A stretch of 29,156 bases of DNA from Actinomycetota bacterium (GCA_005885565.1 VAXK01000199.1:1-29156), one strand, 5' to 3'. Numbered from the stretch's first letter, positions 14,076 through 22,217 are shown. Notes: generated by a model not told the origin, from the sequence alone. Numbers and translations are program-made.

Positions 14076-16590
14076 GGCGAGGGGCGCGCGGCGGATGCAG
14101 CCGGATCACACTGAGCACGCGATGACCGTGACGCGTCCGCGACACCTGTTCCTGCATTTCGCCGGAGCGGCCGTGACCAAGCTCGCGCCGCCGCTCGTCC
14201 AGCTCGGGCTGCTCCTGCTCGTGGCGCGCGAGAGCACGCTCGACGACGTCGGCCGCCTGGCGCTCGCCTCGGCGGCGAGCTTTCTCTGCGGCGCGCTGGC
14301 CGAGCTCGGGTTCGCGACGACGCTGTCGATTCCCAGGCCGACGTTCGGCACCGCGGCGCCGCCGCTCCGCCAGACCGGCCGCGTTCGCGTCGCCTCGGCC
14401 TTCGCCGGGAGCGTCCTCTACGTCGTCCTCTGGGGCGCCGGCCTCGGCGGCCACGACGCGGTCTTCCTGCTCGCCGCGCCGCTCCCGTTCTCGCTCGCTC
14501 TGTCGTACGGCTACGCGGGCGCCATGAACGCATCGGGCCGGTTGCGGATCGAGGGCGCGGTCTCCGTCGCCGAGTCGGTTGCGATCGTGGCCATCGCGGT
14601 CGCCGGCAGCCTCGTCGGGTCGGCGCTCGCGTGGTCGCTCGTCGCGCTCACGGTCGGGCGGGCGGCCGGCACCGTCGCGCGGGCGATCCTCGTGCGCGAC
14701 CTTCCCCAGAGCGCCGGCGAGACCGTCGGGCCGCTCTTCCGCGCGCAGCTTCCCTTCGCGCTCGCCACCCTCGCGATCGTCTTCCAGGGCCAGGCGGACA
14801 TGCTCGCGATCGGCTTCTTCGGGACGCTCGGGCTGGCCGGCCTCTACGGCCCGCTCCTGCGGACGACGTACTCGACCCTGCTCTCCGCGGAGGCTTTCAG
14901 CTGGGGGCTCTACGGCGACGCCCACCCGGACGAGCGGCCCGTCGGCGGCCTGCTCGCCCGCCATTGGCGTGCGGCCTCGATCGCCCTCGGGACCGTGCTC
15001 GCGATCGGGTTCGCGCTGCTCGCCGAGCCGTTCCTCCGCTTCCTGCTCCACCGGTCGCTGCCGAACCTGACGCTTCCGATCGCGCTCTTCTCGGTCGTGA
15101 TCGTGCTGCGCTTCGCCACCCTCGTCCTCAACGTGGAGATCCTCCGCGCCGGCCGGCAGCGGGACGAGATCCCGGTGCTCGCCGTCGCGTCGGTCGTGCT
15201 CGCAGTCGGCGCCGTCGTCGCCGCCCGGGCGGCCTCGATCGGCGGCCTCGCCGGCGCGCGCCTCGCGAGCGAGGGGATCATCGCCGCCGGCTACTTCGCG
15301 CTCGCGCGGCGCGTACCGGGCGCGAGCCGCAGGCGCGAGCGGGCCGCTCCGGCGCCGAGGAGGGTGCCCGGCGGTCGCCTCCGCCTGCTCGTCGCGACGC
15401 CGTTCCCGCCGAACCTCGACGGCGCTCACGGCGGCTCGCGCGTGATCTCGCAGTTCCTCGCACGCATGGCGGAGCGCCACGACGTCGCCCTCGTCTGCCT
15501 GCGGCATCCGCGCGACCCGGAGGTCGACCCCGTGCTGCGTAGCCGGCTCGCCCTCGTCGTGGAGGTCGACCGGCCCGACTGGTCGGCGACGAGGCTCAGG
15601 CGTCTCGCGGGTGGGCTGCGCACGAGGCTGCGTCTCTTCGCCGGGACGCCGCTCTGGGCCTGCGACGTAGACGTCGCCGCCTACCGTGAGCGGCTGCGAG
15701 CGGTGCTCGCGGAGTGGCGCCCGGACGTCGTCCAGATCGAGTACACGGTGATGGGGACGTACCTTCCGCAGCTCGAGGAGGCCGGCGTTCCGATCGTGCT
15801 CGTGGAGCCGGATCCGGCCACGAACGCCGCGCTCGACCTCCAGCGCGTCTCACGGCGCCACAGGCTTCTACGGCGCCTCGACGTCCTCGCGTGGAAGCAG
15901 TTCGAGCCCAGCGTGCTGCGCCGGGTCGACGCCGCGGTCGTGTACACGGAGCGGGACGCTCGGATCCTCTCTCCCCGGACCCCGCCACGCGTCCTGTCGT
16001 GCATTCCGTTCGGCACCGACTTCGTCGAGCGATTCTCGAGCTCGGACGGTGCGGCCGGCGGCGCCGACGTCCTCTTCTTCGGGAGCTTCGTCCACTTCCC
16101 GAACGTGGACGCCGCGCGACGGCTCAAGGAGACGATCTTCCCCCTCGTCCGCGCGCGTCACCCGCGTTCTTCGCTCTACATCGTCGGCGAGAACCCGCCC
16201 CCCGAGCTCGCCGCCGGCCGGGACGGGCAGGTCGTCGTCACGGGCCGCGTCCCCGACCTCGCGCCGTACATCGCCCTCGCCGGGGTGGTGGCGGTTCCGA
16301 TCCGCCTCGGAAGCGGGATGCGGGTGAAGGTCCTCGAGGCTCTTGCCGCGGGGAAGCCGGTCGTCGCCTCGCGGCTCGCGATCGAGGGCCTCGGGGTCGT
16401 GGACGGCGAGCAGCTCCTGACGGCCGAGACGGACGACGAGTTCGCGGAGCGGATCTCGCTCGTCCTCGACGACGACGGGCTCCGCGCGCGCCTCGGCGCC
16501 CACGCACGCGCCTGGGCGGAGCAGAACCTGACCTGGTCGGCGACCCTCGACCGCTTCGACGAGCTTTATAGCCGCCTGCTCAGGCCTTAG
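14074..16590 (+). CDS. Fusion protein: Wzx-like flippase (MOP superfamily) + glycosyltransferase family 4
   Basis: One uninterrupted frame of up to 838 residues encodes two usually separate proteins. Residues about 25-415 are a polytopic membrane domain with roughly 12 hydrophobic segments (for example AAVTKLAPPLVQLGLLLLVA), resembling oligosaccharide flippases. After a basic, proline-rich linker (about 415-428) comes a GT-B domain: LRLLVATPFPPNLDGAHGGS, VQIEYTVMGTYLPQL, VLFFGSFVHFPNVDAARRL and GSGMRVKVLEALAAGKPVVAS, as in GT4 enzymes of EPS loci. The likely role is coupling of a late cytoplasmic sugar addition to lipid-linked glycan translocation. The start is uncertain: GTG 14074 (GTGAGG 4 nt upstream), ATG 14095 (GAGGGG upstream) or ATG 14122, which is closest to the first helix. 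It is divergent from the kinase operon. The linker is in frame with no stop or start signal, so two genes are unlikely. Confidence 0.85.
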   Translation: MARGARRMQPDHTEHAMTVTRPRHLFLHFAGAAVTKLAPPLVQLGLLLLVARESTLDDVGRLALASAASFLCGALAELGFATTLSIPRPTFGTAAPPLRQTGRVRVASAFAGSVLYVVLWGAGLGGHDAVFLLAAPLPFSLALSYGYAGAMNASGRLRIEGAVSVAESVAIVAIAVAGSLVGSALAWSLVALTVGRAAGTVARAILVRDLPQSAGETVGPLFRAQLPFALATLAIVFQGQADMLAIGFFGTLGLAGLYGPLLRTTYSTLLSAEAFSWGLYGDAHPDERPVGGLLARHWRAASIALGTVLAIGFALLAEPFLRFLLHRSLPNLTLPIALFSVVIVLRFATLVLNVEILRAGRQRDEIPVLAVASVVLAVGAVVAARAASIGGLAGARLASEGIIAAGYFALARRVPGASRRRERAAPAPRRVPGGRLRLLVATPFPPNLDGAHGGSRVISQFLARMAERHDVALVCLRHPRDPEVDPVLRSRLALVVEVDRPDWSATRLRRLAGGLRTRLRLFAGTPLWACDVDVAAYRERLRAVLAEWRPDVVQIEYTVMGTYLPQLEEAGVPIVLVEPDPATNAALDLQRVSRRHRLLRRLDVLAWKQFEPSVLRRVDAAVVYTERDARILSPRTPPRVLSCIPFGTDFVERFSSSDGAAGGADVLFFGSFVHFPNVDAARRLKETIFPLVRARHPRSSLYIVGENPPPELAAGRDGQVVVTGRVPDLAPYIALAGVVAVPIRLGSGMRVKVLEALAAGKPVVASRLAIEGLGVVDGEQLLTAETDDEFAERISLVLDDDGLRARLGAHARAWAEQNLTWSATLDRFDELYSRLLRP

Positions 16591-16591
16591 A

Positions 16592-16645
16592 GCGTGTTGA
16601 TCGGTCGTTTCATCAGGATGCGCGGGAAAACCGCGCATCCTGATG
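16592..16645 (-). repeat. Hairpin repeat, copy 1 (perfect 15-bp stem)
   Basis: CATCAGGATGCGCGG (16611-16625 on +) and its exact complement (16631-16645) enclose the 5-nt loop GAAAA. Read on the minus strand the hairpin is followed by AAACGACCGATCAACACGC. A related sequence in the same relative position follows the Wzt gene at 26044-26099. On the minus strand this copy lies directly behind the flippase gene ending at 16674, so it may act as that gene's 3' end element. The lack of a T-tract argues against a simple intrinsic terminator. Confidence 0.7.
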
Positions 16646-16673
16646 TCGGCGCCGCAGGTCGCCTGCTCAGTGC

Positions 16674-18209
16674 CTAGGCCCGCGTCCCGATCAGGCGGGC
16701 CAGTGCGGCCGTCCGGCCGCCGAAGCTCTCCTCGAGCCAGCGCGCGTCGTCGGCCGCGAGCACCCGCAGGGCCACCGCGAGGGCGGCGAAAGCGGCGAGG
16801 CCGACGAGGAGCCCCGCGACGACGCCCGCCGCCCCGCCGAGGAGGTCGAGCACGCCCCAGGCGGCCGCGCCCGCTCCGGCCGAGGCGAGCGTCGCCCTGA
16901 GAAGCGCCGGGACCTCCCAGCGCACGCCGCGCGCGAGCTTCACCCCGTAGACGATCGTGACCGCGGCCGTCGCGCCCTGGGCGCACGAGTTGGCGATCGC
17001 GGCGCCGATCTCGGCGTGCCGCGGGATGAGCGCGAAGTCGAGCGCGACGTTGAGCGCGGCCGAGCCGGTCCCGACGACGAGCGGGAAGCGCGCCTTGCCG
17101 AGGCCGACGATGAGCGAGTAGCTCGCGTTCATGAGCGGGATCACCGGCAACGGCACGAGCAGGATCAGGAGCGGCGCCCGCGTCCCGGCGAAGGCGCCTC
17201 CGAAGACGAGGCGGAGCGTCCTCGGGCCGAGCGCGAGCGCGCCGGCGGTCACCGGCAGCCCGGCGAGCAGGAGCAGCCTGAGCGAGCGACCGTAGCCGCT
17301 GCGGATCCGCTCGTGCTCACGCGCGCCGAACAGGGTCGCGAACGCCGGCGAGACCGCCATCGCGAGCGCCTGCGGCACGAGCACGAGCGTCGTCACGGCC
17401 GAGAAGGCGACCGAGTAGAGGGCCAGCCGCCGGTCGTCGGCGTAGTGCTCGAGGAAGAAGAACTCCGAGCGCCGGAACACGATCAGCGTCACGAGCGAGC
17501 CCGCCAGCGCGACGCCTGCATACCGGATCGTGCTGCGCCGGAGCGGGCCCGGGTCGGCGGGTCGCGGTGCGAGGTCGGCGACGTGCCGGCGTGCGAGCAC
17601 CGTTACGCCGACCAAGATGAAGACGGCCGCGCCGAGCTGGACGGCGATCATGCCGGTGATCCCGCCGCCGAGCGCGAGCACGAGGATCGTCGTCGCGGCG
17701 GCGAGGACGTTCGCCGCGATGATGGTCACCGACATCCCGCGCCAGCGCTGGAGACCGGTCAGGGCGGCGCCGGGGAAGGCCGTGACGACCCCTACGGCCG
17801 CGGTCGCCGCGGCGAGGAGCCAGGCCGTCCGCGGCTGCGCGCCGGCGGCAGCGACGCCGAGGATGACCCCGCCCGCGACCGTCGCGCAGACCACGCCGAT
17901 CCGCCAGGCCCACGTGACGAGACCGCGCGCCTCGGCACGGCGCTCGGCGCCGACCGCCTCGCCGACGGTCCGCATGAGCGCGACGGGGACGCCGACCGTG
18001 AACAGGTTGAGGGACGTCGCCACGACGAAGGCGATGAAGCTCTGCCGGCCGAGCCCGCTCGGGCCGAGGAAGCGGGCTCCAGCGATCGAGATCGAGAGCG
18101 CGCAGAGTTGCGGCGTGAGGTTCGCGGCCGCGCTCCAGATGCCGCCGCGGGTCACGGACGCGCCTGTCGTCGCGGCCGCGGCCGTCGAGACCGAGGCCCT
18201 AGCGTCCAC
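16674..18209 (-). CDS. Wzx-like polysaccharide flippase (MOP/MATE-like)
   Basis: The 511-residue membrane protein has about 14 hydrophobic segments across its length, as in lipopolysaccharide/teichoic-acid flippases. The opening GGIWSAAANLTPQLCALSIS and GARFLGPSGLGRQSFIAFV is the usual first-helix pair of the Polysacc_synt family. FLEHYADDRRLALYSVAFSA and VVGTGSAALNVALDFALIP match the mid-protein repeats. It should move undecaprenyl-linked repeat units across the membrane. GTG 18209 overlaps the end of the upstream Wzy-TPR gene by 11 nt, so the two are translated together and form a flippase/polymerase pair separate from the kinase operon. It is a second flippase in the locus besides the fusion at 14074-16590. 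Confidence 0.87.
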   Translation of the reverse strand: MDARASVSTAAAATTGASVTRGGIWSAAANLTPQLCALSISIAGARFLGPSGLGRQSFIAFVVATSLNLFTVGVPVALMRTVGEAVGAERRAEARGLVTWAWRIGVVCATVAGGVILGVAAAGAQPRTAWLLAAATAAVGVVTAFPGAALTGLQRWRGMSVTIIAANVLAAATTILVLALGGGITGMIAVQLGAAVFILVGVTVLARRHVADLAPRPADPGPLRRSTIRYAGVALAGSLVTLIVFRRSEFFFLEHYADDRRLALYSVAFSAVTTLVLVPQALAMAVSPAFATLFGAREHERIRSGYGRSLRLLLLAGLPVTAGALALGPRTLRLVFGGAFAGTRAPLLILLVPLPVIPLMNASYSLIVGLGKARFPLVVGTGSAALNVALDFALIPRHAEIGAAIANSCAQGATAAVTIVYGVKLARGVRWEVPALLRATLASAGAGAAAWGVLDLLGGAAGVVAGLLVGLAAFAALAVALRVLAADDARWLEESFGGRTAALARLIGTRA

Positions 18210-20103
18210 CGGCCGACGCCCGCGCCGAGCGGAGCGCCCTCACGACGTCGTCGGAGTGCGGGTCGAGACGAAGGGCGGCCTCGAGCTCCCGGACGGCCGC
18301 GGCCTTCCGTCCCGCCCGCAGGTACGCGCGTCCCAGCTCGAAGCGGAGGTCGACCTGCCGCGGCTCCTTCCCGACCGCGGCGCGGAGCGGCGGGATGTCC
18401 GCCGGGGAGCGCGCGAGCGCGGCCTCGGCCTCGTACGGCGCGGTCGAGAGGGGGTCGAGCCGCCGCGCACGGCGCAGGTCGGACGCGGCCTGCGACGGAT
18501 GGGCGTAGGCGAGGTTCGTGTAGCGCGCCGAGAGCCACGGCGGCGTGAACGCGAGCACCGCGAGCGCGAGCGCGACGCCGCCGATCGGAACTGCCGCGAG
18601 CGGGCGCAACGGCCGGCCCCGCTCCGGCACGGCGGCGACGCCGATCAGGAGGAGCGCCGGCAGGGTCAGGGCCGGGAAGCTCCACGTCCAGTCGACGGTC
18701 GAGTGGACGAGCCAGTACACGCCTGCGGCGGCGAGCGTCGCCCGGAGCAGCGACCGTCGTGCGCGGACGAGGGCGACGGAGAGCGGGAGGCCGAGCCCGA
18801 GCGCGAGCAGCACGAAGCCGACGATCCCCGTCTCGCTGAGCTCGTCGAGCTCGAGGGAGTGGGCCCGCTGCGGCGTCTCGACGCTGCGACCCTGCTGGAG
18901 GTAGACGGCGGCGAAGCCGCGCCCGCCGACGCCGGCGAGCGGGTGGTGCTCGAAGGTGCGGAGCGCGACGCGCCAGAAGTCGTACCGGTTCGAGCCGAGC
19001 GAGAAGAGATGGCTCGACCCCTGCTGCCGCGTCGGAAGCGTCTTGAACGAGCGCCACTTGTCGGCGAGGAAGTGGCCGGGCCGGTCGACGGTCACGGCGA
19101 AGCCCGCCGCTCCCCCCGCGAGCGCGGCGACCACCGCGAGAAGCGCGGCCAGCCCGAGCAGGCGATGCGCTTTGGCGGAGACGACGAGGCGCCGGTCGAG
19201 CACCGCGTAGACGACGCCGATCGCGGCCGCGACCGCGACGAGCAGGAGCGCGACGGCCCCCGCGTGGCGGATCGCGGCGGTGAGGCCGGCCGTCGAGGCC
19301 CGGTAGGGCGCCGTGAGCGGCCGGAAGGCGGCCCCGACGAGGGCGGCGGCGACGAGCGTCGGCGGAAGCGCCCTGAGCCGCGCGGGGCAGAGGGCGAAGA
19401 AGACGATCGCGGAGACGAGCAGCGCAATCCCGCCGCCCTTGCTCTGCGTGAGCAGCCAGCCGGCGAGGAGCGCCGTCGCTCCGGCGAGGGAAGCCGCGCG
19501 GGCGGCGATCGGCCAGGCGCGGCGCGCGGCGAGTCCGATCGCGGGCCAGAAGCCGACGAGGAAGAAGGCGGCGTCCGCGTTCGGGTAGCTGACCGGGAAG
19601 TCCAGGCGCCCGAACACGTAGAGGGCGCTCGGGTCGGCATCGAAGCGGAGCCGGAGCTCGGTCGCGACCGCGAGGCCCGTGAGCCCGGCCACGACGACCG
19701 CCGCCGCCCCGAGCCGCTCGGCCGCGGAGCCGATCGTGAGCAGGGGCACGAGCAGCGCGAGGGCGTAGAGCGCGGTCAGCAGCGCCTCGTCGCGAGCGAG
19801 CGAGGGCGCCGACGACCAGCGTGCCGAGAGGCCGACCCAAGCCGCGAGCAGGAGCAGCGCGAGCACGCCGACGCCCGCGAGCGGCTCGGGTGCCAGGGCC
19901 GCTCCGGAGAGCGCGATCGCCCCCACGACGAGGGCGACGACGATCGCGTACGGCAGCCAATCCGGCGCGTCGATGCTCCCGTAGTCACGCCAGGCAGCAA
20001 GGCCCGCGCACACCACGACCACCGCCGCCGGGAGCACCCGCAGCAGAAATCGTGCGTCGGGGCTGGACTTCGAGCCCGAAGATGAGTTAACTGAGGGGCG
20101 CAA
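18199..20103 (-). CDS. O-antigen ligase/Wzy-type membrane protein with C-terminal TPR-like domain
   Basis: The 634-residue protein has about 12 hydrophobic segments up to residue 515. An extracytoplasmic loop (about 335-415) contains RYDFWRVALRTFEHHPLAGV and GFAAVYLQQGRSVETPQRAHSLELDELSETGIVG, the Wzy_C signature region with the conserved His-Ser-Leu. The last 100 residues lack membrane segments and look like tetratricopeptide helices (ASDLRRARRLDPLSTAPYEA and DLRFELGRAYLRAGRKAAAV). This architecture is typical of Gram-positive O-antigen-ligase-like proteins that polymerise or attach glycans to a surface acceptor, with the TPR probably binding a partner. The start is taken at TTG 20103; no Shine-Dalgarno is visible and the TTAAAC just upstream could be a -10 of a leaderless transcript. 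It is divergent from the LPFTG gene across 172 bp. Confidence 0.83.
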   Translation of the reverse strand: MRPSVNSSSGSKSSPDARFLLRVLPAAVVVVCAGLAAWRDYGSIDAPDWLPYAIVVALVVGAIALSGAALAPEPLAGVGVLALLLLAAWVGLSARWSSAPSLARDEALLTALYALALLVPLLTIGSAAERLGAAAVVVAGLTGLAVATELRLRFDADPSALYVFGRLDFPVSYPNADAAFFLVGFWPAIGLAARRAWPIAARAASLAGATALLAGWLLTQSKGGGIALLVSAIVFFALCPARLRALPPTLVAAALVGAAFRPLTAPYRASTAGLTAAIRHAGAVALLLVAVAAAIGVVYAVLDRRLVVSAKAHRLLGLAALLAVVAALAGGAAGFAVTVDRPGHFLADKWRSFKTLPTRQQGSSHLFSLGSNRYDFWRVALRTFEHHPLAGVGGRGFAAVYLQQGRSVETPQRAHSLELDELSETGIVGFVLLALGLGLPLSVALVRARRSLLRATLAAAGVYWLVHSTVDWTWSFPALTLPALLLIGVAAVPERGRPLRPLAAVPIGGVALALAVLAFTPPWLSARYTNLAYAHPSQAASDLRRARRLDPLSTAPYEAEAALARSPADIPPLRAAVGKEPRQVDLRFELGRAYLRAGRKAAAVRELEAALRLDPHSDDVVRALRSARASAGGR

Positions 20104-20275
20104 CCGAATTCGTTTAACCTACGTCTAAGAAGGAAACCGGGGGGTTCAAAGAGAGGTTTTCGGCGGCCTGCGGCTGTCGGAAGAGGGGAGAGGTCGGAGG
20201 AGGGGAGCGCGTACCTAGATCGACACCACTGTCGTTATAGGACGCGAGACTGCGGTACACCGAAGGGAGAGGGAG
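20104..20275. promoter_or_regulatory. Divergent promoter region of the Wzy-TPR and LPFTG genes
   Basis: This 172-bp spacer is the least GC-rich stretch of the locus. It contains CGAATTCG (20105-20112), a run of purine-rich GGGGAG elements, and CGACA-N4-TGTCG (20221-20234) directly followed by TTATAG (20235-20240), a possible -10 with an operator overlapping its upstream side. A matching -35 was not found, so an activator or alternative sigma factor is possible. Confidence 0.4.
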
Positions 20276-20674
20276 ATGCGTCGGGGACGGATCATCACAG
20301 CAGTTGCCGCTTTGGCGGGTGCGGCCGTTGTCGGGGTGCCTGGTGCACTTGCGGCGACACCGCAGCAGATCTTCAAGGACTACGCCGACAACGGTCGGCT
20401 CGACGGGACCTATTCGAAGTCGGACCTGAGCCGCGCGCTGCACGACGCAGTGCTTCAGGGCTATCCACCTCCGACCAAGAAGGGTCTGGTTCCGGCGATC
20501 AAGACGCAGGTGGCGAGCGGTACCGGCGGAGTGGCCGGGGCAAAGCTGCCGGCGGCCAAGAAGCAGGGCTCGCTTCCGTTCACGGGTGCCGATCTGGCGC
20601 TCATGACGGCGGGCGGCTTCTCGCTGCTCCTGCTCGGCGGCGCCCTGCGTCGGTTCGCACGGAACAAGGCGTAG
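20276..20674 (+). CDS. Small secreted LPFTG-type surface protein
   Basis: The 132-residue protein has a basic N-terminus and hydrophobic signal peptide (residues 1-26, cleavage near ALA-AT). The mature region of about 75 residues contains TPQQIFKDYADNGRLDGTYS and SDLSRALHDAVLQGY. A classical sorting signal closes the protein: LPFTG (100-104), a hydrophobic helix (about 107-125) and the basic tail RRFARNKA. It would be exported by Sec, cleaved at the Thr-Gly bond by a sortase and linked to the envelope; no sortase gene lies in the window. It starts at ATG 20276 with AGGGAG (20264-20269) 6 nt upstream. It precedes the initiating glycosylphosphotransferase by 32 bp on the same strand and is probably co-transcribed. 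I do not recognise the mature domain; it may be a surface acceptor or scaffold for the glycan. Confidence 0.85.
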   Translation: MRRGRIITAVAALAGAAVVGVPGALAATPQQIFKDYADNGRLDGTYSKSDLSRALHDAVLQGYPPPTKKGLVPAIKTQVASGTGGVAGAKLPAAKKQGSLPFTGADLALMTAGGFSLLLLGGALRRFARNKA

Positions 20675-20679
20675 CGACA

Positions 20680-20697
20680 CCCCGGTACCCGGGGAGG
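20680..20697 (+). promoter_or_regulatory. Hairpin covering the ribosome-binding site of the phosphotransferase gene
   Basis: CCCCGG (20680-20685) pairs perfectly with CCGGGG (20689-20694) around a TAC loop. The second arm contains the GGGG of GGGGAGG (20691-20697), the Shine-Dalgarno for the GTG at 20707. The stem starts 6 nt after the LPFTG stop codon. Confidence 0.5.
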
Positions 20698-20706
20698 TAA
20701 CGCGGA

Positions 20707-22191
20707 GTGGTCGAAACCGCTCTGAAGACGACGCCCGCCGAGCTCGGTGGGGTCGAGGGTGGCGCGGCCCGCGCCGAAGCGCGGCCGCGCCTCGCACCTC
20801 GGACGGCCTGGGCATTCGCATGCCTGGCCGTCGACCTCACGATGCTCGTGCTGGCCGCGCTCGCGACGTCCGTCGGCGCTTCCGTCGGGGGCTTCGCGAG
20901 CGCACCGGTCACGTGGACCTTCCTGACGGGTGGGCTCACGCTGGCGCTGTTCCGCGGCCGCGGGCTCTACACGCTCCGGCTCCGGCTGCGCCTGCTCGAC
21001 GACGTGCGGGCGGTGATCGCCGCGACGACGCTCGCGGCGATGATCGTCCTGTCGATCCGGATCCTGCTCGGCGACACGCTCTCGATCGAGGCCGAGTCGA
21101 TCCGCCCGTGGGCGTTCGCGCTCGTCTACCTCGTGTCCGGGCGGATCGCCTTCTACTGGACGCAGGCGAGCGCTCGCGCCGAGGGCGAGGGCATCCGCCC
21201 GACGCTGATCGTCGGTGCCGGGAGGATCGGCTGCCTCACGGCGCGGCGCCTGCTCGAGCGGCCCGAGCTCGGGCTCAAGCCCGTGGCCTTCCTGGACAAG
21301 GAGCCGCTCGTCGACTCGCGCCAGGCGCTCGGGCTTCCCGTTGCCGGCGCCAGCTGGGATCTCGACGCCGTCGTCCACGAGTACGGCATCGAGCAAGTCA
21401 TCGTCACCTTCTCCACAGCACCCGACGAGGTGTTGCTGCGACTCGTCCGGCGCTGCGAGGAGCTCGGCATCGCAGTCTCAGTCGTGCCGCGGCTCTTCGA
21501 GCGCGTTCCGGAGCGTCACAGCGTCGAGCACCTCGGCGGAATCCCCCTCCTGACGGCGCACCCGGCGAACCCGAAGAGCATGCAGTTCGCCGTCAAGTAC
21601 GCGCTCGACCGCCTTCTTGCGGCGACCGCGCTCGTACTCCTCTCCCCGATCCTGGTCGCGGCAGCGATCGCAGTCAGGATCTCCCTCGGCAGGCCGATCC
21701 TGTTTCGTCAGGTTCGCGTCGGCCGGGACGGTCGGACCTTCGACATCCTGAAGTTCCGCACCATGCGCCTCCCTGGTGGCCCGCCCGAGCCCACGGATTT
21801 CGTACTCCCCGACGACGTGGGCCCGGGCGGGGTGGAGGGGGAGGACCGGCGGACGCGCCTCGGCGCGTTCCTCCGGGCCTCGTCGATCGACGAGCTGCCG
21901 CAGCTGCTCAACGTCCTCAAGGGCGACATGAGCATGGTCGGGCCGCGGCCCGAGCGGCCGGAGTTCGTGTCGCAGTTCGAGCGCAACGTCTACCGCTACG
22001 GCGACCGGCACCGCGTGAAGTCGGGCATCTCCGGCTGGGCCCAGGTCCACGGCCTGCGCGGCAAGACGTCGATCACCGACCGCGCGGAGTGGGACAACTT
22101 CTACATCGAGAACTTCTCGCTCTGGCTCGACCTGAAGATCATGCTGCTGACGCTCGGTGCGCTCGGCGGGCACTTCGCGAAGGTCGAGTAG
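20707..22191 (+). CDS. Polyprenyl-phosphate glycosylphosphotransferase (initiating sugar transferase, WbaP/CpsE type)
   Basis: The 494-residue protein transfers a sugar-1-phosphate from an NDP-sugar to undecaprenyl phosphate, the first step of repeat-unit synthesis. The N-terminal half has four hydrophobic segments (about 35-150) and a Rossmann-like CoA-binding region (PTLIVGAGRIGCLTARRLLE, near 170). The C-terminal catalytic domain begins with the re-entrant helix region KYALDRLLAATALVLLSPIL and continues with RQVRVGRDGRTFDILKFRTM, SIDELPQLLNVLKGDMSMVG and PRPERPEF, the bacterial sugar transferase signature, ending in YIENFSLWLDLKIML. The start is GTG 20707 with GGGGAGG at 20691-20697. It sits between the LPFTG gene and the Wzz-like gene in one co-directional run. 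The sugar (glucose, galactose or a HexNAc) is not determined by these motifs. Confidence 0.93.
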   Translation: MVETALKTTPAELGGVEGGAARAEARPRLAPRTAWAFACLAVDLTMLVLAALATSVGASVGGFASAPVTWTFLTGGLTLALFRGRGLYTLRLRLRLLDDVRAVIAATTLAAMIVLSIRILLGDTLSIEAESIRPWAFALVYLVSGRIAFYWTQASARAEGEGIRPTLIVGAGRIGCLTARRLLERPELGLKPVAFLDKEPLVDSRQALGLPVAGASWDLDAVVHEYGIEQVIVTFSTAPDEVLLRLVRRCEELGIAVSVVPRLFERVPERHSVEHLGGIPLLTAHPANPKSMQFAVKYALDRLLAATALVLLSPILVAAAIAVRISLGRPILFRQVRVGRDGRTFDILKFRTMRLPGGPPEPTDFVLPDDVGPGGVEGEDRRTRLGAFLRASSIDELPQLLNVLKGDMSMVGPRPERPEFVSQFERNVYRYGDRHRVKSGISGWAQVHGLRGKTSITDRAEWDNFYIENFSLWLDLKIMLLTLGALGGHFAKVE

Positions 22192-22217
22192 CCCGGCAAG
22201 CCTCCTAAGCTTCGTCC

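Noticed and set aside
10681..15507. A very long minus-strand open frame (about 1600 codons) across the BY-kinase and polymerase region
   Set aside because: It is an antisense or off-frame shadow created by high GC. Its translation is Arg/Gly/Ala-rich low complexity, and real domain-bearing genes occupy other frames throughout.
14074..16590. Two separate genes (flippase and GT4) instead of a fusion
   Set aside because: There is no stop codon, ribosome-binding site or start codon in a suitable place in the linker; one frame covers both domains without interruption.
16611..16645. The 15-bp hairpin considered as an ordinary intrinsic terminator of the fusion gene
   Set aside because: No T-tract follows on the plus strand, and the sequence recurs in the other orientation behind wzt with a conserved non-T tail.
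17016..20085. Long plus-strand open frames opposite the flippase and Wzy-TPR genes
   Set aside because: Their translations are charged and repetitive with no motif, while the minus-strand frames show clear membrane segments and family signatures.
20114..20821. Minus-strand open frame opposite the LPFTG gene
   Set aside because: It has no recognisable domain and covers the divergent promoter. The plus-strand frame has a signal peptide, sorting signal and ribosome-binding site.
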